Source: Lycorma delicatula (taxonomy: Eukaryota; Arthropoda; Insecta; Hemiptera; Fulgoridae). From it: DNA of 64,000 nt. The position numbers were made by a program, and so were the translations under genes. Numbering within the stretch: position 1 is the first letter of the stretch; each line of letters begins with the position of its first letter. The notes beneath the pieces are model-generated. The model was not told the DNA's origin and made no database searches. It was given only the letters and a program-made list of their open reading frames with translations. The DNA lies in the NCBI RefSeq assembly GCF_047948215.1, contig NC_134464.1, positions 3,792,001 to 3,856,000 of the forward strand. The letters run 5' to 3'. Below, one piece after another: positions 38,901 to 53,900 of the stretch.

Positions 38901-41900
38901 TGTATCTATATAATGGAAAAGATCCAAATTCTCTTAGATTTTGCTCTGTACAGTAATTTAATAATATTTTTGTAAGAAAGAAATTAGTTGTCTTTTGTAA
39001 TTATTTGTTTTTTTTTTTTTGTTTTAGTGTACATACTCAGAAGAGTCATCCAAAAGATAACTTGCAGAAAGAAGAATTATCTCCCTACTTAAATGTAAGA
39101 AATGGTTTGTAAAGAGCATGAGAAATGTTATGTGAGGTGTTAAATAATAAGAATTTTTTAATTCTGTTTGCTATGACTTTTTGACTGACTAGATTTTTTG
39201 ATTGAACCCCACACAACAGCAGCACTAACTATAATGTACTTCAATATTTTCAGCCATATTAGATGCATAGTTCAGATTTGGGAGCCGATTAATTAGGATG
39301 TATTTTATCATGCATACATTTTTTTTTTTTAGCGCACATAGTGCCTGGAAGCAATAATTCTGCAATAAGTAAACTAGTTTTATTGCAACATATACGCTAA
39401 GTATATGGACAAGTAAACTAAATAACAGAAAAAAAAAAATTAAATTAACAAAGAAACCATACAATACAGAGGAAAAATAGGAAAAGTAAAATAAAATATA
39501 AAATACTAAAAAAAACATATTCAATAAATATTAAATAATTGAATATAGATGTACAGCTTTAAGAAACAAGATTTATCATATTGAGAAACATCCTCATATT
39601 GTTTCCTAGAATATCTCATGATAGCTCCTAATTTAAGTTTCTGACACAATGCCACATAACACAAGTAGTCACATCACAAGAATGTGGTGTATTGTTAGTT
39701 GGCAGTTACAGCGAGCACCAAATGGGTGCATTGATCTGATACAGTAAGTGTCCATGAGTAAGATTAATATACCCTGTTTGTAAATGGCAAATAATAACCT
39801 CCTCTCGACGGTTAATCCTGATTGAAGAGTTCCATGGCAGCACAGTATTCTGCATTGTTTTCTACTGTAGCAGACCAGTCAACTTGCCACTTTTCTCAAA
39901 GAGTGTGTTTAGCAGAATTAATAAAATTGGTAGTAGTAACACGAGTGGTGAAAGGCTACATACATCTTTAGCAGTTTGTTCATTACCCGGGATCCATGTT
40001 CATGGCTAGGAATCTAGCAGAAACTCACTTGTGTGTTGAGACTGTTCAACTCAGTGATTGCATTATGAATTTCGGTGATGATAGGATGCCTAGAACACAA
40101 ATTTTCTAAAGCTTGGAGTGCACAACATGAATCTCTACAAATAAGAGTATGATGGTATTTTGGGTTAATAATATTCAAAGCCTTCTTGATGGTGTACAGT
40201 TCAGCAGTGTAGATACTTGTAATTCCAGGTAGACCAAACATATAGGTTTTGTCATTTGCAACAAATGTGCATCCAACGATATCATTCTGTTTTGAAACAT
40301 CTGTCTATATTTCTGTGTCTGGGTTTGTTTTGGATAGAGATTGGTAAAACATTTGCTGAAAGATGAAAGGAATTGTTGATTTTTTTATTATGTATGGTGA
40401 GGTCATGATTAAAATTTGTGGAGTTGAGTCGCTACAGGGATAGGTTGGGAAAATAAAAAGGTATATTAAAATTTAAAAGGTACAGTAAATGCTGGGTACG
40501 AACATCCTTTGGTCCATCTATATCTTTTTATTGATGTTATTTAATCAGTTTCATGCACTTTCATATTCCTTTCTTCTTTGCGCTGTTATTTTCACATTAA
40601 TTCTCATCCTATTGACCATCTCTTATGTGTTTAGTAAGTTATTTTTCTTCCTTTAGTTTTTACCACATAGATTACAATAAAATTTTATACTTAGGAGTTT
40701 CCGTCATCCTAATTCATTTTCTTAAGTTCTGATAAATCTCTCACACCAGTTAGTCTTAAATATCTTCATTTATCAATTCTTTTTTTTGTTGTTTTTTTTT
40801 AATTTAAACTATTTTTTTACACCTTTTTCTATAATGGTAAAATTATTATTAGAATCCAGTTTGTTAAGAGTACCCTAATAAGATTCTCTTTTTTAAATAA
40901 GATTAGCAAAGCACTTGTATCAGTTGAAATTGATTATAACAACTTGATGTTATAACATTCATAGTAGCTCTTTTCTATTATAAAAATTTAATAAAGCTCT
41001 GTAAAAAGTATTCAATGATTTTAAATATTATTAACAAATTATTTAGTAAAATGCCTTAACGATTACATTCTACATATCAAGAAAAAATTTATAAACAGGT
41101 TTATTGAGATAATTAGCTTAGATCCTTTTTTGAAATACTTTATTTTATTTTAATTAAAGTGGAATAATAAAATGATGTAGTTTGTATAGAAAACAGTATC
41201 TAAGAATACAAATGGTATTGGATTACTTTGTACTCTTTGAGTTTGAAGTTTGCTTCATAAAAAGGCTAAAGAATCTGGTTTTATATTAGTTCCATATCAA
41301 TTTTAAATTAATTAATTTAATTTGATTTTTGCAATTTAATTACAGATTTATTAAAAGAAACTAAAAAACTGAAAAAACCGTGGCTAATACTTTTTTAAAT
41401 ACTTTTTAAATTAAGTAACAGTATGATTGTATGAATTGGCATAAAAAATTCTAAAAATATACCATATTGATGCCACAGCTTCTTTTCAGTATACCATATT
41501 GATGCCACACTACTTAATCTTTTATCTTGATTTTGCAAATATTAGTCATTTAGCAACTGATATTTCAGTCAAAGGTAGAATAAAGTGAGATTATTAACAA
41601 TGCTTTACACTTATAATATAAAAAGGAGGAAATTATTAAGCTTAAAATTTATTTGCAGTTATGTAGTCTCAGATGTTCAAGGATATTAACTAGGCTAAAA
41701 ACTAAAAAACTAAAACCTTGCAAATAATATCATGTAGAACACATTTAAAATTAATATCACAATTGTAATCATAAAATTAAAATAAATGTAAACATAAAAA
41801 ATATAATGTTTTACTAAACATAAATAGAATTTAACAAAGTCCATGAGGGGTGTAAAGAGTTCCTTCTCAGATAACAGAAAGATTAAAGAACCAAGATGAA

Positions 41901-44900
41901 AATTAAGACTAGCCTAAAAACTAAATTATTAAGAAAAACTAAAATTTACAATTAGTAAGACAAAATATCACTACATACTTACTTAAAACTAGTATCACAG
42001 TCGGTGTCTTAAAAATAAGACAAAAAAATTTAAAAAAAATTTTGTTTAATGTAGAAGTAGAATTTAAGAAAGTCCAAAAGGGATGTAAAGGGGCCCTTCT
42101 CGGATAAAATGATTTTGAAAAATGGGAAGTCGTAGACGACATCCCAGATGGGGTGTTTGTGTGGTTTCCCGTAACAGGGAGTTTATTAGATGGCTTACCA
42201 CCAGCTGTATTTACTCCTGCCCATACCAGTGAAACTTTGGGGACTGAAACTTTTAGACGGATCCCACTAGCGTTAGTTTCACTAGCTGCAACTACCGACT
42301 TTTTATTCATCTTCGTTAGTTCAGAAATAGTTGCAGTAGATGAAGCAACCTGACAACCTGGTCAGGTAACATCTGAACAAGGTTTTTCAGCTCTTTGCAG
42401 GATCCGCACTGTTGGTTACCTGCATTTGCAAGGGCTTTACTTGATGTATTGGCGGCGAAAGATACGTCTTGTTTAACCAGCTTCCGTGAGTTAATTGTCT
42501 TTTTATATTCTCTTTGGACAGCTGGGAAAGAAAGCTTTTGATTGGTACAGATCTTTAGGATTGCCTTCTCTTCTGTAAGAGTTGGGCAATCTTGTGAGCG
42601 AGCTGAATGTGTTCCCCCATAGTTGGCAGATATTTCTTCCCCCTGGCAATTAGTGTTGTTGTGACTTTCTTTGGCACATCCGGCACAAATTACAATTTTT
42701 GAACAAGATGTTGTATGATCGTATCCTTGACATTGGAAACATCATCGTGGATTGGGGATGAAAGATTGTACTCGAACCGACAGGTAACCTACTTGAATCT
42801 TTTCTGTTGGTACCGAAAGATTAAATGTTAATATAAGGGAAGGTGTAGGTCTGCTCCATTCTGTCGTTTTGTTATTCGTTTCACCTCACACTTCCTGGGG
42901 ATGAAGCTCATTGACTGTTTCAGTTAGACCATCTCCAGAAAGTCTTGAAAAAAATTACTCCCCGGCTTGTATTTAGAGTTTTGTGGGAATTTTCACTTAT
43001 ATTTATACCATCCATATTACAGAGATGTAAGATAGATTGACTCTGCTCATCATTAAATGTTTCAATCACAATCAATCCGTCTTGTAATTTTCTGATGTTT
43101 TTCAGGGAACCACGTGAACCTATTATAACTTTGTTAATAAAAAAAGGCAAGACCTTAAGGAGGGAGCCACTTCCCTGATTATTTCGAAGAACAACGAATC
43201 AAATATTTTGATATTTAAGACTGATTGCATCAGTATTCTTCTGCATGACTATTATCCTCATCAGACAAAGCTAACCGAGGCCATTTCACTAGACTATTTG
43301 TGGTAGTTTTTTCAGATGGCCATCAACCATCATGATATTTTTTTGTGGACTAGTTAGTCATTTTGGTCTCATGAATACTAACAATGTAATGGACCGCTCC
43401 ATCAGAGCGCATGTATACTGGAACGAGAGCTAAATATAACTGAGTTTGCCCAGGTGCCCAGAGGACATCGTTTGAGACTCACTACTTAGTGCTTTCCACC
43501 CATCAGCATGATAATTTGCACTTTGGGTTACAGTTGCATTTCGTAAAGTGTCACAACACCACAGAATGTAAGTGTAAGAAGAAATAATGTATGTTGTTGT
43601 TTAGTTGTGTAAGGGTATATGTTATAAATTGTATAGTGTAGAGTGTTCTGCAGCTTTGTGTGTAGTGAGGTTTATTTTTTATTTGTAATTGTAGAACTCC
43701 TTAAACAATTCTTTTTATTATGCTAATGTTTTCATTTTCATTTCTTGAAATTGCATGCTTTAGCAAGCTCCAAAACAGTTAAATTATGCATTGGTAGTAG
43801 TGACATTGGTGATTGATGATGGGTTGAGTTAATTACACATCAATTGTTTTGCTTTTGACTAAATATTCCACTTCAAACAATTGATCATGAAATATACATA
43901 ATCAATTTTTCTTGAAATTTAAAATGAGAGAAAATTTTAAATATCAGACACAATTACATAACTGTAGAGAGTTGTATCATTATTTATTGACCTCTGACGG
44001 GGAGTCTTTAAGACTTTGGGGTTTGGCATCCCTACAGCCTTAGCCTCTGCAGCTTTTCTTCCCACTACACCCAGACCTTCAGAACCCTTTATAGTATATA
44101 CTCACACACTACACCAAGAAAACTATAAATTGCAGCATGTACCCTTACACAACTACACAGTAACATCCTACAACATACACTCGGTGATCATAATAGCAGA
44201 AACTGAATTTATGGTTTTTTGTTAAACGAGTTATAGTTTTTTTTGTAATGATTTTTCTTAGTTTTTCTGCATTTGATTGAGTGGGGATTCCTTCTTATAA
44301 CGGACAAGCATCTCTTGGTGTTGAAGTTAACTGAAGATTTTAATTGTAAAGTTTCCACAGGAAAAGTAAATATCACATTTTTAGGTAGATCCTTTTAGAT
44401 AAAAAATAGCTACACAATCAGGTTTTAGAACCAATGACTTCACTATTTGTGATATGAGATTTCTTATTTAACAAATAAACTGATCTGCAGGTTCCATTTG
44501 ATGTTCATCACAGTTATCTGAAATTTAAATTGTAAGGCTCACATCAACAACATCATGAAGTTTTGCAATTTTGGCACTAGCTATCCTTTACTGCAGTGAA
44601 TCTTGGATAAATTAAAAAAGACAAAATAACAATCCCAAAATGGCATAGATGAGATTTTTAAGAAGAGTAAATGAGCAATACGATTAGACAGCTGTGAGAT
44701 GAGGATAATTCACGCGCTTATATATATATGAAGATATTAGGAACAATTTGTAAACTTGGTCACATTCCAAAAAAAAGTTTTTTTTATAGTTCATTTCATC
44801 GAAATCAATTTTGAATTACATTATAGAACCTGTAACTGAAATCATAAATAACATTTTTTTTAGATTGTTCATTGCCCTGAGGCTTTTAAAACAGCTCATG

Positions 44901-47900
44901 TAATACTGATGTGTGAGTCTGGTGACAAAAAAGTATTAACAGCTATAATCACCAAATCTTACTGAACTCTAATATATCTAAAGTATTTGAAATCGGTGTC
45001 AAAAGTAGATTAATAGCTTTGTTTAAAGAACAGGAAGTTTTAAACGATAGACAATTTGATTTTAGATCAAAAAGATCCACAGAGGATACTGACCAACTTA
45101 ACTTATTTGATATATAAATCACTAGCAACTGTTCAACCAAATCTATGTTTTATTGTAAACCTGGCAAAAGCTTTTAACTCATTAAATCATAATATACTAC
45201 TTGATAAATTACATAACTTAGGGACTTGAGGAAATGTACATAAAAGCTACATAGTAAACAGAAAGCAGAGTTAAAATTGACAAAGTAGTAAGTCCTAAAA
45301 GAGAGATAGTCTGGAGCGCCACAAGAGTTATTTTAGAACTTACTTTATACAGTGCGTTTAGAAAGTCACTGTGCAGTTTGCTTTAGAATTATATGGTGTG
45401 TTCTGTTCTTTCAGCATTAGGTTCCTTGCCCTGTGAGTTCGTTGGGCCTTGCTCAGTAATAAACAAAGATGTCAGTTGTTTAGTTGTGATTGAACATTGA
45501 ACATGCTTTTTTTTGTTTCATGATGTTTTGTTTATCAGAATCAGTAGTTGTGAGAATGTAATGATTCTTTCGGTAAAGGAATGCATTTTTTTCATCAAAC
45601 ACTTTCATGAAGGTGACAAGTATACTGATTTAATGAAGCATTAGTTTTCTAAAAAGTTTCCAAATATTCCTGTTCTTCACTCAATGCAGTTCAAACACTT
45701 ATGAAACGTTTTGAGCAACAAGCTCTGTTGAAGATGAATATGCTGATCGAAGTAGAAGACCACCTAAACTAAACAAACAGAAGCTGCTTGATATTTCAGA
45801 TGCTGTGGGTGAAAGTCCATCAAAGTCAATGCGGAAGTTAGCACAACAGCAAGATATCAGACTCCATACTGCACATAAAGTTGTAAGAAAAACTGAAACT
45901 TTTTCCCTACAAACTAGTGTCTGTTCAAGAACTGAAACCTACAGAGCATGCCTAAAGACTAAATTATTTTCAGTGGTTTAAATGCTTTATTAACCAAAAT
46001 TCTGTAAGTATCCTTGACATTACATTTTTCAAAGATAAAGTGTGGTTTCATCTGGTAGGATATATTAATTCACAAAATATACAACTGTGGTCGACAACTA
46101 AATTCCATGAATTAAACGAATTATCTCTACATGAAGTGAAAATTGGAGTCTGGGTTGATGTAGTAAGTAGATTGAGTTTTGTGGGTCTAATCTTTTTTGA
46201 AAATAAAGTTAATAGTGATTGTTGCTGTACTGTTTTAACAGACTTCCATTAGTCGTTTAACAGAAGTGGAAATCAATCACGGTTGGTTCCAACAAGATGG
46301 TGCTACAGTACACAGCTAACTGGTCAATGACTTTTTTACAAAATTTCTTTGGTGAACAAATCATTTCAAGGGGTTTATGGCCTGCATGTTCACCCAATCT
46401 ATCTCTCCCAGATTACTTTCTTTGGGAGGGGGGGGGGAGTGAAACAAGCAGTGTATTGCAACAGACCACGCACAATTAACAGTACATCAGCTGGTTAAAG
46501 TGTTTGAAAACAAGTTGAAACGTATGCAGTGTTGTATTGATGTTGGAGGGGATCATTTTCAACACTTTTTATAAATTATTAAAGTTATTGTAATATCTGT
46601 TTCTATAAAATAATGAAATAAAAATATAAATAATTAAGAAAATTTTTCCAGTACCACTACCATAATTCTAGTGCACTGCAACTTTCCGAACACACTGTAT
46701 TATATGTCAGTGATATGTAATGTGCACTTTAAACAACTAAGTGTAAATATTTTCTTTTGTTGAACACAAAATTTTCTTTTGCTCTATTCTACTCTGGATT
46801 TCATTAATAAATAAGGTTAGAACTAATTTTCTGGAAATAGTGAAATGGTTTAATGGAAATAAGCTGGTGTTTAACTATGATGAAACCAATATTTTGTCAT
46901 CTGGATGTCACTATGATAACATTCCTGAATTTACACAACTAGAATTTAACGTAAATAATGAAGTAACTATTGTTAGAGTTAATACTGCAAAATATGTGGG
47001 TATATGTTTTGATTCACAAATGCGCTGGAATATACTCATAGAAAAAATTACTGCTGAACTAAGAAGAATGTCTTTTTTATTTAGTTAATTAAGGGAAGTA
47101 CTATACCACATATACTGTGGATTCATATATTCAATCGTACAATATGGTATAGCTGTTTGGGAAGGAGCAGGGGAAAATGTAATGAAAGCATTAGATGTAA
47201 TTCACAAAAGTTTAATAAAACAAATGTTATTTTATAATTGTAGAATCTTTCTGAGCAACTATATCAGAAATTGTAAGTATTAGAAAAAAAATATACTGCC
47301 TGCAATCGGATAAACAAATTTTAAGAAATAAAACTGTTGAATTTGTACAATGCATTAGAGCTTTAAGATCAGCTGATCATTTTTTGTGTTTCATACCTCA
47401 GACTCCTAAAGAAATTGCAAAAAGGAATAATATATATGCTGGCACCATAATTATAAATTACTTACCAGTTCAAGTAAGTTAAGTTAACAGTTCAAGTAAG
47501 AATAAGTTTATCCAGTAGTAATAATATCTCTATTGAATTTGGAATTAGATTTAAAAGAAAAAATGGACTATGAACTGAGGCAACAAATAGATAAAACAGT
47601 TACACTAAGAAAGAAAATGGAAATGGAGTTTCAAAAGTAAAAAGGTACAAATAATTGATGAAAAATTATATTTAATTAAAATAAAAGATACAGATTAAAT
47701 CTATATTTATAAACTTTCTTTTAGTATTAAGTATTTATAGGTTAGAGTATACATTAGTAATATTAATTGGAGGGAATAAGTGTTTTGCACTTTAGCCTAA
47801 TTAATTGCGGTGTAAATGTAAGTATATATTGTAGTTACTGTTATTTTTTAAAATAAAAAACTCCAAATTCTATAAAAAGGACAAACATATTCAATATAAT

Positions 47901-50900
47901 TGTACTTTTAAATTGTGGTGTAGTAGTAGTAAATTTACTTGCTAAGGATTCAACAAATACCAAAAACGATCTTGAAGAGCTGTTTTATAGAGTATCAGCA
48001 AGAAAGTTATCCTAGATGTATGTTTTACATGTTTATATGTATCTTTAATTAGCGCTACAAATATTCATTTATCTCATAAAAATTATTATTATTTAATTAT
48101 GTATGTTTATTAGAAGCTATAACTTCTGTTTTGTTTCTGTTTCTGTTTCTAGTGAAACAGAAATCGCTTCCAAAAACAGTTCTCAAGAATAATCCCATAC
48201 TAGGCTTATTTGTATGGTTAGAAAAGCAAGGAGAAGGGGGGTTCTTTTGCCTTTTCAACAAATTAAATATTTTTGCACATCAAGTTACCAAGCCGACCAA
48301 AATGCATATGATATTCAGCCCTGTAAACAGCACCTTCACTCTGTTTACTATAAAGTAGCTTTGCTGTTTAAAAATTAAAGCTGTTTAGAAATTATAATTA
48401 CACAGAGTAAATGACTCTGATAAGAGACAGGCAAATATAAAAGCAGAAAATTAGTGTATTTTTTTTTTCGATTGTGATAGCGCATTATACAAGGGTAAGT
48501 CAATTATTATCCGCAATGTAGTTGTAAATTTTATTGCAATACAAATAGGAAACTTACATGTACATCATTTTTCAACATAGTCCCTTTGCATTTCTACGCA
48601 CTTGGTCCATCGTTGCACAAGCTTCCTGATGTCCTCATAAAAGAAGGTTTTTGGTTGAGCTGCGAGCCAGGAATGCACTGCTTCTTTCACTGTTTTGTCC
48701 AAGATAAATCGACAGCCCCTTTATGCCTCTTTGAGTGGACCAAACAAGTGGTAGTCAGAAGGGGCAAGATCAGGACTATACGGACGATGAGCCAATACTT
48801 CAAAGTTGAGTTTCTGGAGTGTTTCAGCAGTGTGGGCAGCAGTATGTGGATGGGCATTGTCGTGCAACAGCACAACATCTTTCGACAGCAGTCCTTTGCA
48901 TTTGCTTTGAATTGCAGGCTTCAGCTTGGCAGTAAGCATCTCACTGTAATGCGCACTGTTTATTGTCGTGCCCCTTTGCTCATAATGTTCCACTACTGGG
49001 CCTTGTGAATCCCCAGAAAACCATAAGCATCAGTTTTCCTTTCCTGCGGATGGTTGGGTCTTGAACTTTTTTTTTGCAAGGCGAGTTTGGATGTTTCCAT
49101 CCCATACTCTGCCGTTTACTCTCCAGCTCGTAATGATAGATCCATGTTTCATCACCAGTGATGATTCTGTCCAAGAGGATGTCCCGTTTGTTACCATAGC
49201 GATTCAAATGTTTTTGGCAGATGTCCAAGCGGGTTTGTTTATGCAACTGTGTAAGTTGTTTTGGGACCCATCTTGCACAGACTCTATGAAACCCAAGTCT
49301 GTTGTGGATGATTTCGTAGGCAGAACCGTGACTAATTTGCAGGCGATGTGCCACTTCATCAATAGTTACTCGTCTATGTAAGAAAACCATGTCATGTGCA
49401 CGCTCAATATTTTCCTCATTTGTAGCGGTAAACGGTCGTCCAGCTTCTTCGTCGTGCGTAACACTTGTGCGACCATTTTTTAATTTTTCAATCCATTCGT
49501 AGACACTCCGTTGCGGCAACACACTGTTCCCATACTGTACCGAAAGTCTTCGATGAATTTCGGTCCCTGATACACCTTCCGACTGCAAAAAACAGATCAC
49601 TGAATGTTGCTCTTCTTTGGTGCAAGCAGAAACGGGAGCAGCCATGGTTAACAGCAGGGCAGCGATAATGTAACTAACCTAGCAGCATCAAGCCTGCACA
49701 GATATAACAACAATTAAACCACGCATGCATCATCTACGCAACACGACAGTACTACTAACATAAACAAAAATATAACTAAATTGCAGATAATAATTGACCT
49801 ACCCTTGTAAATACTGTAATTACACAATAGAGGGATTTTTAAATTATTATTGATTAAGTATTATTGTTCATATTTTTCAGTGTGTTATATCTCAACCTAA
49901 GGTTTGGTCTATTCATGCCTCAGCATTATTATTTCGTTCTCGTCTTGAATTAAATAACTCCCGCACAATAGATCGTTCACTTAAACAGTCTGAGGTAAGT
50001 TACACATTAAAATTTGTTAAATTTTATTTGTTTTCCTTTTTACGACAAGAATTTTGTAGCATGTAAAAATCAGTGTTATAGTAAATTGTTATAGTAATTT
50101 TTTAAAACAAGAACTTCTTGATCAGCAGTCATCCCATCACAGAGATTACTGGACGCTAATCTTTGAGATGTATAAGTCAAAAGATCAGATTGTAAGTAAT
50201 GCAGTTTACATTCTTGCCTGAGATATGTAATTAATCGTTTCAGAATTCTGAACATAATAAATGATAGTTTTTTAGGATCTAACATAATTTGTTTTCAGTA
50301 TATATAGTTCTAAAGGTTGGGAGGCTTAATTAGAATAAGTGCCAATATAGGATTTAATATTCTATACACCTATGTTTCAGTATAATCGCAGGAGTGCTTG
50401 AGGTGAATATTTGTCTAGTGAATTTGAAGTGCAGAAAACTTTTCAATATAGAATGATGCCAATGCCATCTAAAATGAGGATAGCAATATTTCTAGTATTA
50501 ATTCTTATTTAGTAATCTCTACTAAAACTAATAGTCACTTATTCCAAAAAAAATAATATCCACCCTACTAGTTCAGATAATGGAACTGTTTTCACATAAC
50601 ACAATAAAAAATTCTTTGGCTTACCATATTATGCTTTCACTGCCAGTTTGGAAAATAAAAATGCTTTCACTAAACTGATTGAAAAAAATTTTCCCTCAAA
50701 TTTACTGTATTTCCCTTAACATTATTTCATGTGTTTGTATTTAATTAATATTAGTTAGACACTGGGAAACAAGAAAGAATTTTTTTTGTCTCTGGAAGAA
50801 AAATAAGTGATTCTGGTTGTATTTTTCTCCTGAATTCAAATATGATATCGATTTTTCCCCATCACGCAAGGTTTTAGAGAGACAAGCGTTTATAATTTCA

Positions 50901-53900
50901 AACATTTTAATACTTTCTGCATTCTTAACATTACACTATATTCAAACATTTGACTCGTCTAGAAAGTAAGAAGTGATGATTTTCTGCTATATATCGCCTG
51001 TGGAGCATCCCTCTTGATGGTCCAACAATAATTGACCAGCATATTAGGATTCCATTTGCCTTGATATCTCTTTTCCATAGCCGAAATCACCTGATGAAAG
51101 TGTTCCCCATGCTCATTGCTCATTGAGACAAGATATTCCAGGAAGAAATCTAGGTGCAAGTGCAGGAAGTGTACTTTTAAGGACATATTACAACCCAAAT
51201 TTTTATAAGATCGTTGGTAATATCACAACAATTTTCCACCTTTTGATTTCCCAAAAAACTCTGATTAACATTTTTGAATGCTTGTCAAGCTGCTTTCTCC
51301 AGTGGATTCGGTAGTTCTTCAAACTTTTCATCATGCATTAGTGATGATGGTATTTGTGGACCCTTATGCTCATTAGCCAAGATTTGACTCCGGCTATAAC
51401 ACAGACTGCCTACCGCGTGACTGTTCTGTAACCACCTATAACAGTCAGCAAGAGGAGTCGCTGGGCCCACAGCAAAAGTGTCTGCGCAATACCTAAAAGC
51501 CATGCAGTGAGCCCAGACAGGCGCAGCATACAGCATAATTGCTTCACTGACACCTTTGTAAAGGATATGCATGGTACAGTAATTCAACCCCCCAATCGGG
51601 ATGAATGACTACAGATTCCATAAAAAGCATCAGCAGCCTTTTTTTGCTACATACTGTAGATGTTCGTTGAACCGAAAATTCTCATTAAGGAAAACATCCA
51701 GGTATTTTTGAGTCGTAATGTACCGAATGGGGAGATTAGCCATCCGAACCCGGAGTATTTGTGGACCGACGAATATTCCTTCTTTAATTTTTGCATCACT
51801 AATTTTAGGAAACTTCTGTTTTAAGTACATGAAACCAGGAGTATTGTCCATGGCCTTGATGAAATTCTTCAGTAATCCTTGTTTGATACGTAATGGAGGT
51901 AGGTACACATTTTTAAGATTACACAATGGATCATGTTTCTATTTTTCTGTTCAGGAATAAGTGATTCACGTTTAGGACATTCTTTTCTAATGAAATGGTT
52001 TTTTCTGTCCCTACTATTCCACCCACACAAAAAATAACATTCCTTTTGTAACCAATCTGCAGACCAAGAATAAGTGCAGTTACCTTCAAATCACCACAAA
52101 TATTCCATTCATACACTGATATTAAAGCTTTTCTAATATAAGTTTAAAATTTTGATATGTTTCTTTCATACTAGCAGAGTAAGCCACAGGTACTGATGGG
52201 AATTTATTGCTATTATGCATAAGCACAGCTTTTAAACTAATTTTAGAGGAATCAATGAACAAGCGTTATTCTGTTGGGTTATGTTCATTATAAAATGTCT
52301 CCATAACAGAAGAATTGTCATTACAAAACACTAATCCATTCTTCAGAAAAATAGGCTTTAAATTCAGAATGATGATTGCAATAAGTATATATCTTTGCAT
52401 TCTTTTGAAGAAGATTCTATCCTTTCAGCTGGGCATTTCATACTGTTTATTTGGATAACTTTAAATCTCGTATGAGATTGTTAAGATTCTCTTGAGTCAG
52501 TAACTAAGGGTCAGATGAACTGCTTTGTTCAAAAGTTGTATCACCAGAATCTGTTTCTTTTTCTTCCTTACTTCCATCATACTCTGAGCTCTCTTCATCT
52601 AATGTCACATGTTCTGGAGGCTTTGATATGGGCAATTCTTCGCAGTGTGGAACTGGTTTCATTCCAGATTGCAATTTACAGTACACCACTGAATGTTTTG
52701 ATTTTGATGTAATCCCTTTAATGATTGTTAAGCAGAAATAACAGTCAGATGAGTGATCTTTGGGTTCCCTCCAAATCATTGGGATAGCAAATGACATGTG
52801 GCGTGTGCCATAAAAAACAACAGATATGTGGAGTCCAGGCCTTGTTTGGTCCCCAACTTTATACCCAAAATAAAGTTCATAACACATTTTTACTAATGGA
52901 GTATGGTTTTGCTTTTGGGACTTAAGCATCACTTCACCACATATATAACAAAAATTGTTAGGATGATTTAAACACTCTAGTTATTTTGTAACTAACGACT
53001 AATTAGAAGAAATAAAGTTGTAAATATGAAATACACAATAATTCAGACACACAAAGCACTCACAATGATGTGTTTACTGGCTGGTTCACTACTATCTCAC
53101 AAATGGCATCGTTCTGGTGAATGTGTGCTACACTAGATCACGTTTGTACATGCCTATACATGTCTGAACCTCCACAACAGTGCAACACTAACCTTTGTGT
53201 TAGCTCATTTGGTTACATAATATTTACAGTGTTCTAGGAGCTTTTACTTGACAATGGACAAATGGATGAAAAAACATTTTAAAATATTTAAAAAAATTAA
53301 AATAACAAAAAAATTGTGGGTGATGGAGAAATTCTGAATGCATACTAAAAACAGGATTAAAAACTGCATAAGGTACCATCTACTGGTACTCCTGAGACAA
53401 AAATCATGTTGACCAGTGTTTTACATAATATATCTTGTATTAATATTTATGTGGCTTGTATTTTAATTATGAAATTTATTTCTACTTTAAATTAAGTTTA
53501 CAAATAATGTTGTTTAACATTTAATTTTTGGCATAAAAAAATAGTAGAATGTATTAGGTTCCAGTAAATAATGTTGGTTCAGATGTTCAAATCCTAATTG
53601 GTACGACATTATTCATTCACATAATTTTATACCGTATTCTTTGGCTTAAGCTTCAAGCTTATTTATTAAATTATATATAAAAAAAAATGTAATCAATGTT
53701 ATTTGTCTAGGTTCTTTTTTTTATTTTATTGTATTAAAAACATGAAATTGTGTATATATTTTTTTATTATTATTAAACTATGTATTTTTAGTAAATGAAT
53801 CTAATTATAAGTACAAGTTTTATTTAATTTTATTTGTTAACTTTCAGGTTTTGGTTGAATGTTTTAACTCTGATAACCCGCCAGTGCATTATCGTCTAGA

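Noticed and set aside
39028..39094. Possibility that this short exon is a chance frame
   Set aside because: Kept as real because phase, splice sites and position between conserved TTC27 blocks all agree, although it is the least conserved exon.
44016..44225. 69-codon open frame with Pro/Thr-rich start
   Set aside because: No motif; overlaps a LINE leader remnant.
48131..48358. 75-codon open frame near 48.2 kb
   Set aside because: Begins in a TTTCTG repeat and shows no family motif.
48586..49008. 140-codon plus-strand open frame
   Set aside because: Antisense shadow of the second mariner transposase.
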